Assembly (NCBI GenBank): GCA_000752995.2
Contig: LM994635.1
Location: 1 to 33,313, forward strand
Direction of reading: 5' to 3'
Source: Haemophilus massiliensis
GTDB taxonomy: Bacteria > Pseudomonadota > Gammaproteobacteria > Enterobacterales > Pasteurellaceae
DNA: 33,313 nt
The notes beneath the pieces are model-generated. The model saw only the letters and a list, made by a program, of their open reading frames with translations, had not been told where the DNA came from and searched no databases. Positions within the stretch are counted from its first letter, which is position 1. Each line of letters opens with the position of its first letter. Made by a program: the position numbers and the translations under genes. Positions 9,327 through 18,803 of the stretch are shown here, one piece after another.

Positions 9327-9926
9327 TTATGCCGCAGGCGCCTTTTCGATCATATCCAAAAATAAACGCATGATGCCGACATCGTCGGTCAGTTCGGGGT
9401 GAAAAGAACAAGCCAGTAAATTTCCTTGTTTTGCCAGCACCGGGTTGCCGTTGAATTCTGCTAATTCTTCCACCGCACTTGAGGTTATCCGTTGAATGTA
9501 AGGGGCACGGATGAAAACCGCCGGAAACGGCTGAGGCAGCCCTTTGACGGTCAGCGGAGTCTGAAAGCTGTCTACTTGGCGCCCAAAAGCATTGCGTTGT
9601 ACCTGAATATCCATTAATTGCAGGTGCACGGGTTCGCCGCCCGTAATGGTTTTTGCCAGTAAAATCATGCCGGCGCAGGTACCGAACAGCGGTTTGCGCT
9701 GTTGTGCGAAATCACGGATTGCTCTAATAAACCCATAATGGCGCATTAGGCGACCGATTGCGGTGCTTTCGCCGCCGGGTAAAATCAGGGCGTCTATGCC
9801 GGCGAGCTGTTTGACTTTTTTAATCGCCACCGCCGTGGCGCCGAGTCGTTCGATTTGCCGCATGTGCTCCGTTACCGCACCTTGCAATGCCAGTACGCCG
9901 ATAGTATAAGCTGAGTAGTCTTTCAT
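9327..9926 (-). CDS. pdxT: PLP synthase glutaminase subunit PdxT
   Basis: Class-I glutamine amidotransferase subunit of the DXP-independent pyridoxal 5'-phosphate synthase: it hydrolyses glutamine and channels ammonia to PdxS. The 199-aa length is normal. The nucleophile elbow GTCAGM places the catalytic cysteine at residue 84; PGGES at residues 50-54 and the C-terminal SFHPEL supplying the His/Glu of the triad are present. It starts one base after the pdxS stop, so the pair is translationally coupled. Pasteurellaceae use this two-gene route instead of the E. coli pdxA/pdxJ pathway. An uptake signal is at 9472-9480. Confidence 0.95.
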   Translation of the reverse strand: MKDYSAYTIGVLALQGAVTEHMRQIERLGATAVAIKKVKQLAGIDALILPGGESTAIGRLMRHYGFIRAIRDFAQQRKPLFGTCAGMILLAKTITGGEPVHLQLMDIQVQRNAFGRQVDSFQTPLTVKGLPQPFPAVFIRAPYIQRITSSAVEELAEFNGNPVLAKQGNLLACSFHPELTDDVGIMRLFLDMIEKAPAA

Positions 9927-9927
9927 T

Positions 9928-10815
9928 TTACCAACCGCGATCCTGCATTCTCTCCGCCGGCGTCAAACGGCTGATTTCCAACCCCTTCATCGGCGCGCCC
10001 AGTTGTTCCGATAGGCGGGCGATTAGATCGTAATCCTGATAATGGGTGGTAGCCTGTACGATGGCTTTAGCGAATGTTTCCGGATTTTCCGCTTTAAAAA
10101 TGCCGGAGCCGACAAAAACGCCATCCGCCCCGAGTTCCATCATGAGCGCTGCATCAGCTGGGGTGGCGATACCGCCGGCGGCAAAGTTGACAACCGGTAA
10201 TTTGCCCGATGACTTGATTTGTAATAATAATTCAAAGGGCGCACCGAGGTTTTTTGCTTCCGTCATTAATTCGTCATGGCTCATGGCGACGACTTTGCGC
10301 ACCTGTGCATTCACTTTACGCATATGGCGTACCGCTTCGACGATATTGCCGGTACCGGGTTCACCTTTGGTACGTAGCATTGACGCGCCCTCACCGATAC
10401 GGCGTAATGCCTCGCCCAGATCGCGGCAACCGCAAACGAAAGGTACGGTGAAGTCGCTTTTTAACAAATGAAATTCTTCATCGGCAGGGGTCAGCACTTC
10501 ACTTTCATCAATATAATCTACGCCCATGGATTCCAGCACGCGGGCTTCGGTAATATGACCGATACGCGCTTTTGCCATGACCGGAATGGATACCGCCGCC
10601 ATCACTTCTTTAACGATTTTCGGATTTGCCATGCGCGCCACGCCGCCTGCTGCACGAATATCGGACGGAACCCGTTCCAGCGCCATCACCGCCACTGCTC
10701 CCGCTGCTTCGGCGATCCGCGCCTGCTCGGCATTGACGACATCCATAATCACGCCACCTTTTTGCATTTGCGCCATGCCGCGTTTCACCGTTTCGGAACC
10801 GAATATTGTTGACAT
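9928..10815 (-). CDS. pdxS: PLP synthase subunit PdxS
   Basis: Synthase subunit that condenses ribose 5-phosphate, glyceraldehyde 3-phosphate and ammonia into pyridoxal 5'-phosphate. The 295-aa TIM barrel is one of the most conserved bacterial proteins. Lys82 (VMAKARIGH) corresponds to the lysine that forms the ribose-phosphate Schiff base, Lys150 ([11 protein letters not shown]) to the second catalytic lysine, and [14 protein letters not shown] is invariant. A strong ribosome binding site (AAGGAG) is 6 bases before the ATG. It is transcribed divergently from pdxR, its probable activator. Confidence 0.97.
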   Translation of the reverse strand: MSTIFGSETVKRGMAQMQKGGVIMDVVNAEQARIAEAAGAVAVMALERVPSDIRAAGGVARMANPKIVKEVMAAVSIPVMAKARIGHITEARVLESMGVDYIDESEVLTPADEEFHLLKSDFTVPFVCGCRDLGEALRRIGEGASMLRTKGEPGTGNIVEAVRHMRKVNAQVRKVVAMSHDELMTEAKNLGAPFELLLQIKSSGKLPVVNFAAGGIATPADAALMMELGADGVFVGSGIFKAENPETFAKAIVQATTHYQDYDLIARLSEQLGAPMKGLEISRLTPAERMQDRGW

Positions 10816-10887
10816 TGTTTTCTCCTTATGTTGTCTGCATTCATGAGTCGTTGCCTATTCTGGGGGACTTCAGGTATGATTGAAAGT

Positions 10888-10919
10888 GTCAGAATTAAAC
10901 AAGTTAATGGGGTCAGAAT
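10888..10919. promoter_or_regulatory. Candidate PdxR operator repeats in the pdxS-pdxR gap
   Basis: The octamer GTCAGAAT occurs at 10888-10895 and again at 10912-10919, 24 bp apart, the second overlapping the chosen pdxR start codon. MocR-type PdxR proteins typically bind direct repeats between pdxR and pdxST, so this is a reasonable operator candidate, but two short repeats could be chance. A weak promoter for pdxS on the minus strand (TTTCAA, 17-bp gap, CAGAAT) overlaps the same area. Confidence 0.3.
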
Positions 10920-12321
10920 GAAGAAATTAAGTTATCGGCTAAGCAAAACGCTGGATACGCCGTTATATTTACAGTTGTATCAGCAAATCAAGCAAGCGAT
11001 TTGCCGGCAGGAATTAACCTTCGGCGAGCGCCTGCCGTCGAAGGAACAGCTCAAGGAATATTTGCAAATCAGCCGCAATACGGTGGAAAGCGCCTATCAA
11101 CAATTGATGGCGGAGGGGTATATTCAATCGCAGCCGAGAAAAGGTTTTTTTGTGTGCTTTCAGGCCGAACTGGAATTCAATCCCCAGAAACAGGCGAAAA
11201 AAACACCGCACTTTGCGCCGCCACCGACGGCACGCTTTGACTTTAATCCGAACAGCATCGATACCCGTCATTTCCCGCTGCAAAGTTGGAAAAAGTGCGG
11301 TCGTTATTGTTACACTTTTCAGCGTCGGGAGCTGTTAAGTCTGGGCGATAAACAGGGCGATCTCGAATTGCGCGCGGCAATTGCCGATTATCTTTCCGCT
11401 TCACGCGGCGTGCATTGCTCGGCGCAACAGGTTGTCATCGGCGCCGGTGTGGAAAGCTGTTTGCAGCAGCTGATTTTGCTGTTTAACCAACGTTACCCGC
11501 AGGCGCATTTTAGTTATGCGATGGAAAATTATGGCTATACCAAAGTGGAAAAATTATTGCGCCTTTATGGCAAAAACGTGGTGAAACTGCCCATCAGCGC
11601 TGCAGAACAGCCGCTGGCTTTTTCCTTTTTATCACGCCACGGCGTCAATGTGGCTTATTTGACTCCCTCGCATTTGTATCCGTTCGGTCAGGTGCTGTCT
11701 ATCAGTCAGCGTCAGCAGTTGCTGGAATGGGGGCAGGCGCGACAAGACCGCTATATTATTGAAGACGATTATGACAGCGAATTCCGTTATAAAGGCAAGC
11801 CGATTCCCTCACTGCAAAGTTTGGATTTCGGCGATAAAGTGATTTATCTCGGCTCTTTTTCTAAACTGCTCATGCCGGCGTTGCGCATCAGTTTTATGGT
11901 GTTGCCGAAAGGGCTGTTGGCGGATTATGCAAAACATTGCGATTTTTTTCATGCCTCCGTCTCCCGCTTTGAACAGCAGCGATTGGCTGAATTTATGCGG
12001 CAGGGCGAATTTGAGCGGCATATTCATCGAATGCGCAAACGCTATCGTAAAAAAATGGAGCTGCTGTGTACTTTGCTGGCGCCTTATAAAGACAAAATTC
12101 GTTATTACGGCGAACATTCTGGCTTTTATCTGCTGCTGGAATTGTTGCATGAATCTCGCACTCCGGCGGAATTAAGCGCGTTGGCATGGCAGCGGGAGAT
12201 CAAGCTTTATCCAGTAGAATATGAAGATAAATGCTTGTTTTCTATGGGATTCGGTGATTTAACCGAACAGCAGCTGCAAAGTGCGGTGGAAATTTTGCTT
12301 GATATTTGGCAAATAACCTGA
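10918..12321 (+). CDS. pdxR: MocR-family PLP-binding transcriptional regulator PdxR
   Basis: A GntR/MocR regulator: an N-terminal winged helix (residues about 10-75, PLYLQLYQQIKQAI then SKEQLKEYLQISRNTVESAY) joined by a linker to an aminotransferase-fold domain. The PLP-binding lysine lies in YLGSFSKLLMPALR and the cofactor aspartate in EDDYDSEFRYKGKP. Divergent placement against pdxST identifies it as the PLP-sensing activator PdxR. I start it at 10918 (467 aa), where GGGG lies 5 nt upstream and 12 residues precede the GntR core; in-frame ATGs at 10876 and 10828 would extend it into the pdxS promoter. Three uptake signals are inside it. It ends 18 bp from the convergent hflX stop with no obvious terminator between. 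Confidence 0.88.
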   Translation: MKKLSYRLSKTLDTPLYLQLYQQIKQAICRQELTFGERLPSKEQLKEYLQISRNTVESAYQQLMAEGYIQSQPRKGFFVCFQAELEFNPQKQAKKTPHFAPPPTARFDFNPNSIDTRHFPLQSWKKCGRYCYTFQRRELLSLGDKQGDLELRAAIADYLSASRGVHCSAQQVVIGAGVESCLQQLILLFNQRYPQAHFSYAMENYGYTKVEKLLRLYGKNVVKLPISAAEQPLAFSFLSRHGVNVAYLTPSHLYPFGQVLSISQRQQLLEWGQARQDRYIIEDDYDSEFRYKGKPIPSLQSLDFGDKVIYLGSFSKLLMPALRISFMVLPKGLLADYAKHCDFFHASVSRFEQQRLAEFMRQGEFERHIHRMRKRYRKKMELLCTLLAPYKDKIRYYGEHSGFYLLLELLHESRTPAELSALAWQREIKLYPVEYEDKCLFSMGFGDLTEQQLQSAVEILLDIWQIT

Positions 12322-12339
12322 CCGTACTTAAGCAATATG

Positions 12340-13719
12340 TTACGATACTTGGCAGCTTTGCTGCTGTGCTAGAAATGGAAAGCGCTTGATTAATTTCCGC
12401 CATGCCGGTTGCGCAATCCGAATATGCAATATAAATTCTCCCTGTTCGCCGATTTGTTCGCGGCATACGCAATTTTGCTGATAAAGCAAATGGCGTATTT
12501 TGCCCGCTTGCGGCGGGAGCGTCAGTTGGAGGCGCAATATTTCGTGACTTAAACATTGACGTATCGCTTCAACTAATAAATCCAGTCCCTGTTTGTGCCG
12601 AGCGGAAAGATACACGGCGATCGGCTTATGCTGTGCGTCATATTCGATATGCGGGGCAACTTCGTCCAACTGGTCAATTTTGTTATATACAGCTAACATC
12701 GGGACATCTTGAGCCTGAATCTCCGCCAGCACATCGCTAACTGCCTGAATATTTTCCAATTTCCGCGCATCGGCACAATCAATCACATGCAACAGTAGGT
12801 TGGCTTGCGCGGTTTCCTGTAAGGTGGATTTAAATGCTGCAACCAGATCATGAGGCAGATCGCGGATAAAACCGACGGTATCCGCCACGATGGTGGTGCT
12901 GACATCTTGAATTTGCAAGCGTCGTAAGGTGGGATCCAGCGTGGCGAACAGCTGATCGGCGGCATACACCTGTGCCTGTGTCAGCGCATTAAATAAGGTG
13001 GATTTGCCTGCATTGGTATAGCCGACCAATGAAATGGTGGGAATCGCCGCTTTTTGTCGGGTTTGACGGTTTTGACCGCGCTGTCTGGCGACTTTTTCCA
13101 GCCGGTTTTGCAGCTGAGCGATACGTATTTTAATTAGACGGCGATCGGTTTCCAATTGGGTTTCGCCGGGGCCGCGTAATCCGACTGCGCCTTTTTGCTG
13201 ATCAAGCCCTGTTTTGCGCCGCACTAAACGGCTGGACAAATGTTTTAATTGCGCCAGTTCCACTTGCAGCTTGCCTTCGTGCGAGCGGGCGCGCTGGGCA
13301 AAAATATCTAAAATCAACCCGGTTCTGTCCACTACGCGGCATTGGCAGATACCCTCCAAATTGCGGGTTTGGGCCGCTGTCAGACTGTGATTCACCAGCA
13401 CAACATCCGCATTCAGGGTTTTTACTGCTGTGGCGATTTCTTCCGCTTTGCCCTGACCGATAAAATATTTTGCCTGCGGTGTACTGCGCGAAGTTGTAAA
13501 AGTTGACAGAATATTGACATTGGCGGCATGCGCCAATTGGACGAATTCCTGTAAATCCTCGCTATTTTTCTGTTGCCCGAAAAAGACTTGTACAACCACC
13601 GCGTTGTCAACGGCAGGTTGAAACGATTCGCCAGATTGGGAGGAACGAGAAAGTGCGGTAGAAATTTCCGGAAAATCTACCGCACTTGGTGATATATCAG
13701 ATTGTTTTGCGTCGTTCAA
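12340..13719 (-). CDS. hflX: Ribosome-associated GTPase HflX
   Basis: HflX GTPase, which binds the 50S subunit and splits stalled ribosomes, notably under heat stress. An N-terminal HflX domain (GQGKAEEI near 88-95, [14 protein letters not shown]) and linker helix ([15 protein letters not shown]) precede the G domain: G1 GYTNAGKST at 233-241, G3 DTVG at 280-283, G4 NKID. The reading frame extends to a TTG at 13719, directly after the hfq stop, giving 459 aa against about 426 in E. coli. The first 35 residues are not conserved and are largely encoded by an uptake-signal hairpin, so the true start may be further in, for example GTG at 13599, although no good ribosome site is seen there. The usual hflK/hflC neighbours are absent. 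Confidence 0.92.
   Translation of the reverse strand: MNDAKQSDISPSAVDFPEISTALSRSSQSGESFQPAVDNAVVVQVFFGQQKNSEDLQEFVQLAHAANVNILSTFTTSRSTPQAKYFIGQGKAEEIATAVKTLNADVVLVNHSLTAAQTRNLEGICQCRVVDRTGLILDIFAQRARSHEGKLQVELAQLKHLSSRLVRRKTGLDQQKGAVGLRGPGETQLETDRRLIKIRIAQLQNRLEKVARQRGQNRQTRQKAAIPTISLVGYTNAGKSTLFNALTQAQVYAADQLFATLDPTLRRLQIQDVSTTIVADTVGFIRDLPHDLVAAFKSTLQETAQANLLLHVIDCADARKLENIQAVSDVLAEIQAQDVPMLAVYNKIDQLDEVAPHIEYDAQHKPIAVYLSARHKQGLDLLVEAIRQCLSHEILRLQLTLPPQAGKIRHLLYQQNCVCREQIGEQGEFILHIRIAQPAWRKLIKRFPFLAQQQSCQVS
13651..13687. repeat. Inverted uptake-signal pair within 5' end of hflX
   Basis: Arms AAGTGCGGTAGA (13651-13662) and TCTACCGCACTT (13676-13687) form a perfect 12-bp stem with a 13-nt inner segment that is itself partly self-complementary. 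Elsewhere such pairs act as terminators; here it lies 35 bp after the hfq stop but inside the open frame assigned to hflX, with no long T-run after it on the minus strand. It may attenuate readthrough from hfq into hflX. Confidence 0.75.
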
Positions 13720-13721
13720 AA

Positions 13722-14018
13722 TTACTCGGCTTGTTCTTCCGTGCCGCTCTCGGCCGGGGTTTCCTGCACGCTGCTGTGATGTTGCTGCTGTTGCGCTTGA
13801 TTGTTATGGTGCGAAACAGAACGCGCCGGTACCACAGTTGAAATAGCGTGTTTATACACCATTTGATTAACGGTATTTTTTAATAAAATCACAAACTGAT
13901 CAAAGGATTCAATTTGACCTTGCAGTTTGATGCCGTTAACCAAATAAATCGAGACGGGAATTCGCTCACGACGTAATGCATTCAAATAAGGATCTTGTAA
14001 TGATTGTCCTTTTGCCAT
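13722..14018 (-). CDS. hfq: RNA chaperone Hfq
   Basis: Hexameric Sm-like RNA chaperone that stabilises small RNAs and promotes their pairing with mRNAs. 98 aa: the Sm1 motif ([20 protein letters not shown]) and Sm2 motif ([12 protein letters not shown]) are intact, with the proximal-face residues QSLQDPYLN and the YKH motif seen in enteric Hfq. The C-terminal tail is short and rich in His and Gln, ending acidic. The ribosome binding site AAGGAAAGG precedes the ATG. It has its own promoter (14097-14125). Its presence matters for the candidate small RNA at 28501-28570. Confidence 0.97.
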   Translation of the reverse strand: MAKGQSLQDPYLNALRRERIPVSIYLVNGIKLQGQIESFDQFVILLKNTVNQMVYKHAISTVVPARSVSHHNNQAQQQQHHSSVQETPAESGTEEQAE

Positions 14019-14096
14019 TTTTCCTTTCCTTCTTATATTAATTATGATTGCCTAATAACACGGGGTAGCTTGGTATCCGCATCTCCTCCGGCTGTC

Positions 14097-14125
14097 AATA
14101 TAGCAATAATCTGCGCTAATGTCAC
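14097..14125 (-). promoter_or_regulatory. Sigma-70 promoter for hfq-hflX
   Basis: On the minus strand GTGACA (14120-14125) and TATATT (14097-14102) are separated by exactly 17 bp, each matching the consensus at 5 of 6 positions. It lies in the 120-bp gap between the miaA stop and the hfq start, with a leader of roughly 70 nt. Internal promoters upstream of hfq are known in E. coli. Confidence 0.6.
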
Positions 14126-14138
14126 CTTTGCGGCGTAA

Positions 14139-15074
14139 TTATTTTAAGGATTGTATGATTTGCTGCTTGGCTCGTTCAATTTGTAAGCTGTCCAGCCATT
14201 GAATCGGATGTCGCCAGCTGCGCAGCCATGTTATCTGGCGTTTGGCTAGCTGTCGTGTAGCGCAGACGCCACGGAAAATCATGTCGTCGTAACCATAATC
14301 GCCGCGCAGATATTCCCACATTTGACGATAGCCGACGCACCGAATGGAGGGCAAATCAGGATGCAGATCGGCACGTTGATATAATTTTTCCACTTCCTGT
14401 TGGAAGCCCTGTTCAAGCATCAGATGAAAACGGCGTTCGATGCGCTGATGCAATAGGGCGCGTTCCTGCGGGGCAATGGCAAATTGAACGATATGATAAG
14501 GCAGACTTTCGCCTTTTTGGGCGGTCAGCTCGGTCAGCGATTTTCCGCTGATATAGAACACTTCCAAGGCGCGGTTGATTCGCTGGCTGTCGTTCGGGTT
14601 GATGCGCCGTGCGGCGCTGGGATCGATGTTCGCCAATTCCGCATGCAGCGCATTCCAGCCTTTTTGTGCCGCACGCGCTTCGATTTCTCGGCGTATATTT
14701 TCATCTGCGCTTGGCAGGGGAGAAAGCCCGTCGAGCAAAGCTTTATAATACAACATGGTACCGCCGACCAGCAGCGGAATACGACCTTGAGCGCTGATCT
14801 CGCGCATTTCGCGCAACGCGTCGGTGCGAAATTGGGCGGCGGAATAACTTTCGCTCGGATCTTTTATATTAATCAAACGGTGCGGGGCAAGCGCCAATTC
14901 TGCGGCGTCAGGCTTGGCGGTGCCAATATCCATACCGCGATAAATCAGGGCGGAATCCACACTGATAACGTCCACCGGTAACATTTGGCGCAGTTTAATG
15001 GCCAGCTCGGTTTTGCCCGATGCGGTCGGTCCCATTAAAAAGATCGCGCGGGGTTTTTCAACATGCCAAGTCAT
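14139..15074 (-). CDS. miaA: tRNA dimethylallyltransferase MiaA
   Basis: Transfers a dimethylallyl group to N6 of A37 in tRNAs that read UNN codons, the first step of ms2i6A formation. 311 aa, usual size. The P-loop [14 protein letters not shown] is at residues 12-25, followed by [21 protein letters not shown] (substrate tRNA/DMAPP binding) and [16 protein letters not shown]. The C-terminal RQMWEYL and [15 protein letters not shown] motif are typical. Its ATG overlaps the mutL stop by 4 bp (ATGA), so it is translationally coupled to mutL, as in enteric bacteria. Confidence 0.96.
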   Translation of the reverse strand: MTWHVEKPRAIFLMGPTASGKTELAIKLRQMLPVDVISVDSALIYRGMDIGTAKPDAAELALAPHRLINIKDPSESYSAAQFRTDALREMREISAQGRIPLLVGGTMLYYKALLDGLSPLPSADENIRREIEARAAQKGWNALHAELANIDPSAARRINPNDSQRINRALEVFYISGKSLTELTAQKGESLPYHIVQFAIAPQERALLHQRIERRFHLMLEQGFQQEVEKLYQRADLHPDLPSIRCVGYRQMWEYLRGDYGYDDMIFRGVCATRQLAKRQITWLRSWRHPIQWLDSLQIERAKQQIIQSLK

Positions 15075-16918
15075 GCAATTTTATCCAGATAAATTCGCCA
15101 GTCAATGCGGGTCAGCAGGGATTGCAAACGGATTTCCTTTTGTCGGTTAATCAGTTGTTCAGTTTCGGTCAATAGACCAACCGCATCGGCCAGCACGCTA
15201 ATTGCTGGCTGCTCTATTTGTTGGCAAAGTGCGGTCAAAAAATGGTCAGCATCGGTGATTGTGCTGTCCAACAGCGCGATAACGCATTTTTGCAGATTCT
15301 GCCGGCGCAAACAGGCAGGCACGGTATGCAGGCTGATACGCTGCTGTGCCGGATTGTCATTGAACTGAAAACCGAACTGTTGAAAATATGCTTTCTGTTG
15401 CTGCCAGTGCTGACTTTGACTTTCTGTTAAATGAAACATAAGCGGAATTAACAGCGGTTGCTGCGGGCAGTTTTCGCAGTGTAAGGTTAATTGCAGTTTG
15501 ATTTGCTGTAATGTTGCCAGTGGCAGCAAATAAAATTGCTCGTCTTGCTGCAATAATAACGCTTGATTTTCAATCAGTGCCAGCGTGTGCAGCACGCCGG
15601 AAAGGTTTTGCAGAGGCGTATTCGGGCTGTGAGTAGTGTTTGGCGCTACTGGCGTTTGAGTGTTGTGTTCGTCGCCGAGCAATTCGCGATAAAGTTTCTG
15701 TTCTGTTTTATTGACCGGCGGTGTGGCGGTGACATGCCGCTTAAAGTGCGGTGCAAATTGTGCGTGTTTTTCCGCTGTCGGCGAAGTTGTATCGTCGGAT
15801 TGGCTGAACATATTCTGTCCTGCCGCCGCACGATTCGGTCGGTTGAGCTGGTTTGACCATATACCTTCTGGCTCGCGTACGCTGTGCAGGTTTTCCGTTG
15901 TCGGTACGGCAGTATCGGGTTGTCCGGCAGCGAGCGCATCGCCGATACCTTGACAGATGAAGTCGTGAATCAGGCGCGATTGATGAAAGCGCACTTCATG
16001 TTTGGTCGGGTGAACATTGACGTCCACTTCGTTCGGATTGATATCAATAAACAAGACGAAAGCCGGATATTGCTCATGCTTCGGATAATCGGCATAGGCT
16101 TGGCGAATGGCGTGATTAATCACCTTATCCCGCACCATGCGACCGTTGACATAACAGTAATTTAAATCGTTCTGCGCACGGTTAAATGTCGGCAACGCGA
16201 CCCAGCCGGATAAATGTAGACTGTCGTGTTTCCAGTCGATTTGCAGTGCCTGTTGAACAAAGTCCTCACCGCAGATTGCCGCCAGCCGTTTTAGTTTCTG
16301 GGCATGATCGGCGGCGCTTTTATACTGGTGAATGAGTTTTCCGTTATGGGTCAGGCTGAATGCGATATTGGGTTTTGCCAACGCGATACGGCGAATCACT
16401 TCGTCAATATGAGCGAATTCGGTTTTATCGCTGCGCAGAAATTTACGCCGCGCCGGTGTGTTGAAAAACAGATTGGCAACTTCAACCGTGCAGCCGACCG
16501 GATGCGAGGCGGGCTGAATAGTGGTTTCCATATCCCGCCCCTGTGCATAAACCTGCCATGCTTCCGCTTGTTCACGCGGGCGGGAGGTCAGGGTTAAACG
16601 GGAAACCGAACTGATACTGGCAAGCGCTTCTCCGCGAAAGCCCAGACTGAGGATTGCCTCTAAATCTTCAAGACTGGCGATTTTGCTGGTGGCATGGCGG
16701 GCAAGGGCAAGGGCGATGTCCTGTTTCGCAATGCCGACACCGTTGTCGCGCACGCGGATAAGTCCGGCGCCACCTTGTTCAATATCGATTTGAATTCGGG
16801 TCGCGCCGGCATCAAGGCTGTTTTCCACCAGTTCTTTCACCACCGAAGCGGGGCGTTCCACCACTTCGCCGGCGGCGATCTGATTAGCAAGTTGTGGTGG
16901 TAGAATCTGAATTGCCAT
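15071..16918 (-). CDS. mutL: DNA mismatch repair protein MutL
   Basis: Links MutS mismatch recognition to MutH nicking and UvrD unwinding. 615 aa, as in E. coli. The GHKL ATPase domain shows motif I ([11 protein letters not shown], catalytic Glu and Asn), motif II (DNGVGI) and motif III ([10 protein letters not shown]); the transducer domain has [10 protein letters not shown]. The C-terminal dimerisation domain lacks the DQHA(X)2E(X)4E metal motif, so this is the non-endonuclease type of MutH-containing gammaproteobacteria. The central linker (residues about 335-430) is variable, proline/threonine-rich, and holds an uptake signal at 15744-15752. It starts 8 bp after amiB. Confidence 0.96.
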   Translation of the reverse strand: MAIQILPPQLANQIAAGEVVERPASVVKELVENSLDAGATRIQIDIEQGGAGLIRVRDNGVGIAKQDIALALARHATSKIASLEDLEAILSLGFRGEALASISSVSRLTLTSRPREQAEAWQVYAQGRDMETTIQPASHPVGCTVEVANLFFNTPARRKFLRSDKTEFAHIDEVIRRIALAKPNIAFSLTHNGKLIHQYKSAADHAQKLKRLAAICGEDFVQQALQIDWKHDSLHLSGWVALPTFNRAQNDLNYCYVNGRMVRDKVINHAIRQAYADYPKHEQYPAFVLFIDINPNEVDVNVHPTKHEVRFHQSRLIHDFICQGIGDALAAGQPDTAVPTTENLHSVREPEGIWSNQLNRPNRAAAGQNMFSQSDDTTSPTAEKHAQFAPHFKRHVTATPPVNKTEQKLYRELLGDEHNTQTPVAPNTTHSPNTPLQNLSGVLHTLALIENQALLLQQDEQFYLLPLATLQQIKLQLTLHCENCPQQPLLIPLMFHLTESQSQHWQQQKAYFQQFGFQFNDNPAQQRISLHTVPACLRRQNLQKCVIALLDSTITDADHFLTALCQQIEQPAISVLADAVGLLTETEQLINRQKEIRLQSLLTRIDWRIYLDKIA

Positions 16919-16926
16919 AGGTTATC

Positions 16927-18201
16927 CTATTCTCGTAATTGAATTTTTTGCCCGGTGCGAACCTTACCGTCTTTTAATTTCGGATTGAGTTTCAATAATG
17001 TTTTCACCGGAATATGATATTCGCGGGAAATGGCATACAGTGTCTGATTTTGTTCAACGGTATGATATTTTGGAATCTCTTTTCCCGCTTTGGTTTTGCT
17101 TGCGACAGAATTATTATCCGGCATCGCCTGTACGACTTTGGCTTGTTTGTTGGTTTTGCCGTCGGCTTTTGCTTTTTGCCCGTCTTTGCTTGATTTTGTG
17201 CTGCGCGTGCTGTTTTTGCCGTTATCAGGAATTTTGATCGTTTCGCCGATCCACAGTTCACGGCGTTTCAATTTATTTAAGGCAATGATTTCATCCATTT
17301 TCACCCCGTATTTAGCCGCCAATCCGACTAAGGTTTCACCGGATTTGACTTTATGCCGGATACCGCTGTCGTTCACGTTGTCCGTTTTTTTGCTGTCCCG
17401 CACGACGACACGTTCTCTGCCGTTGCTGTCGGCTTTGATATTATGCCGACGATAGTAAACCAGACTTTCGTAAATCACTCGAGCGATCTGTTTGCGATAT
17501 GCCGCCGAGTTCAGTTTGCGTTCTTCCTCCGGATTGGATAAAAAGCCGGTTTCCACCAGAATTGACGGAATATCCGGCGAGCGTAACACACCCAGACTGG
17601 CATGCTGCGGCGTAGTGCGGCTTAAGCGAGTAATCTGTGAAAAGCGACGCAGCACGATGGCGCCTAATTCGTAGCCGACCCGTTGACTGTGACCGAATTG
17701 CAGATCCAACACCGTTTGATCCAGATACTTTTCATTATGCGAAGCCAGCACGGAGCCGGCACCGCCGAGCAGTTCAGAACGTTTTTCATGATCTTCCAGC
17801 CATTGCCCCATTTCGCTGTTTGCCCGCCGATTGGACAGTACCCATACCGACGCCCCGCGCAAACTGGGCGAAGCCGATGAATCCGCATGAATGGAAACCA
17901 GATAATTAGCGCCCTGTTTGCGTGCGATTTCCGAGCGTTGGGGCACGGAAATATAATAATCGCCGTTACGGGTCAGTACTCCGCGAAAGTTCGGATCTCT
18001 ATCCAGCAGGGCTTTCAGCTCTTTTGCCACGGAAAGCGTTACATTTTTCTCATAAATGTTTAAATTACGCCCGATTGCACCGGGATCTTTTCCACCGTGT
18101 CCGGGGTCAATGGCAATCGTCCACACCTCGGCGAACGCGGTCGACGCAAGGCAAAATAAGATAAGAGCGGCACTTAGGATAAAACGATATATTTTTCTCA
18201 T
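16927..18201 (-). CDS. amiB: N-acetylmuramoyl-L-alanine amidase AmiB with LysM domains
   Basis: Periplasmic zinc amidase that cleaves the amide between muramic acid and the stem peptide to split daughter cells. 424 aa: a Sec signal peptide (residues 1-24, ending STAFA), then an Amidase_3 domain (residues about 27-250) with zinc ligands in [14 protein letters not shown], the Glu of NIYEKN, the His of VSIHADSS and the catalytic Glu of [13 protein letters not shown]. Two LysM peptidoglycan-binding modules follow at about 280-325 and at the C-terminus (about 378-424), separated by a Lys/Ser/Thr-rich linker. E. coli AmiB has one LysM region; two are usual in Haemophilus. The gene lies between tsaE and mutL, the conserved position. 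Confidence 0.94.
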   Translation of the reverse strand: MRKIYRFILSAALILFCLASTAFAEVWTIAIDPGHGGKDPGAIGRNLNIYEKNVTLSVAKELKALLDRDPNFRGVLTRNGDYYISVPQRSEIARKQGANYLVSIHADSSASPSLRGASVWVLSNRRANSEMGQWLEDHEKRSELLGGAGSVLASHNEKYLDQTVLDLQFGHSQRVGYELGAIVLRRFSQITRLSRTTPQHASLGVLRSPDIPSILVETGFLSNPEEERKLNSAAYRKQIARVIYESLVYYRRHNIKADSNGRERVVVRDSKKTDNVNDSGIRHKVKSGETLVGLAAKYGVKMDEIIALNKLKRRELWIGETIKIPDNGKNSTRSTKSSKDGQKAKADGKTNKQAKVVQAMPDNNSVASKTKAGKEIPKYHTVEQNQTLYAISREYHIPVKTLLKLNPKLKDGKVRTGQKIQLRE

Positions 18202-18215
18202 TGTATTTCAATAAA

Positions 18216-18698
18216 TTAAACGACAGATTGTAATTGTTGAATAATGGCTGCGCCTTGCGGGCTTTCGCCGCTCAGCCGGATATTACGCGCTTCGCCAGCA
18301 TAATCGATATTTACCGACAGATCCGGGGCGGGCAACAGTCCTTGTCCTTTTTCCGCCCATTCGATCAGGCAGATACTGTCGGCGGCGAAATAATCGCGGA
18401 TGCCCATGAATTCCAACTCTTCCGGGTCACTTAAGCGATATAAATCAAAATGATAAATGCGTCTGTGAGGAAATTGATATTCTTCCACCAACGTATAAGT
18501 TGGGCTTTTTACCTTGCCCTGATAACCTAACGCCTGAATCATACCGCGGCTTAGGGTGGTTTTGCCCGCTCCCAATGCGCCGTTTAAATAAAGTACGATG
18601 CCTTGGGGCGCGGAAATGTTACAAATGGCGTCGATCAATTGTGCGCCGAAGCGGCACATCTCGCTTTCATCGGCGATATATCGGGTGTAGTCGGTCAT
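18216..18698 (-). CDS. tsaE: tRNA threonylcarbamoyladenosine biosynthesis ATPase TsaE
   Basis: ATPase of the TsaBDE complex that makes t6A37 in ANN-decoding tRNAs (formerly YjeE). 160 aa, usual size. Walker [14 protein letters not shown] is near residues 40-52, [10 protein letters not shown] follows, then [18 protein letters not shown] and CLIEWAEKG, all diagnostic of the family. It heads the minus-strand run tsaE-amiB-mutL-miaA-hfq-hflX and ends 14 bp before amiB. In E. coli the NAD(P)HX repair gene yjeF (nnr) lies upstream; here that position is taken by scrB. Confidence 0.95.
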   Translation of the reverse strand: MTDYTRYIADESEMCRFGAQLIDAICNISAPQGIVLYLNGALGAGKTTLSRGMIQALGYQGKVKSPTYTLVEEYQFPHRRIYHFDLYRLSDPEELEFMGIRDYFAADSICLIEWAEKGQGLLPAPDLSVNIDYAGEARNIRLSGESPQGAAIIQQLQSVV

Positions 18699-18753
18699 GC
18701 GGTTGTCGAGTTTTCAGCGTTAAAATTGTGCGGAATTGTACCGCACTTTAGGC

Positions 18754-18795
18754 AAAAAAAGTAGGGGAGGCGAGGGCAAAAATGACAGCCCCGCC
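18754..18795 (-). terminator. Rho-independent terminator after scrB
   Basis: On the minus strand GGCGGGGC (18795-18788) pairs with GCCCTCGCC (18777-18769), an 8-bp stem with one bulged base, followed after 8 nt by a run of seven T (18760-18754). It begins 8 bp past the scrB stop. A second weaker hairpin with uptake-signal-like arms (GTGCGG/CCGCAC, 18728-18746) follows. The gap between stem and T-run makes it less than ideal. Confidence 0.5.
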
Positions 18796-18803
18796 GGTAT
18801 GGA

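Noticed and set aside
10828..10917. Thirty-residue N-terminal extension of pdxR
   Set aside because: It covers the pdxS ribosome site and promoter region, has no family similarity, and 10918 has a better start context.
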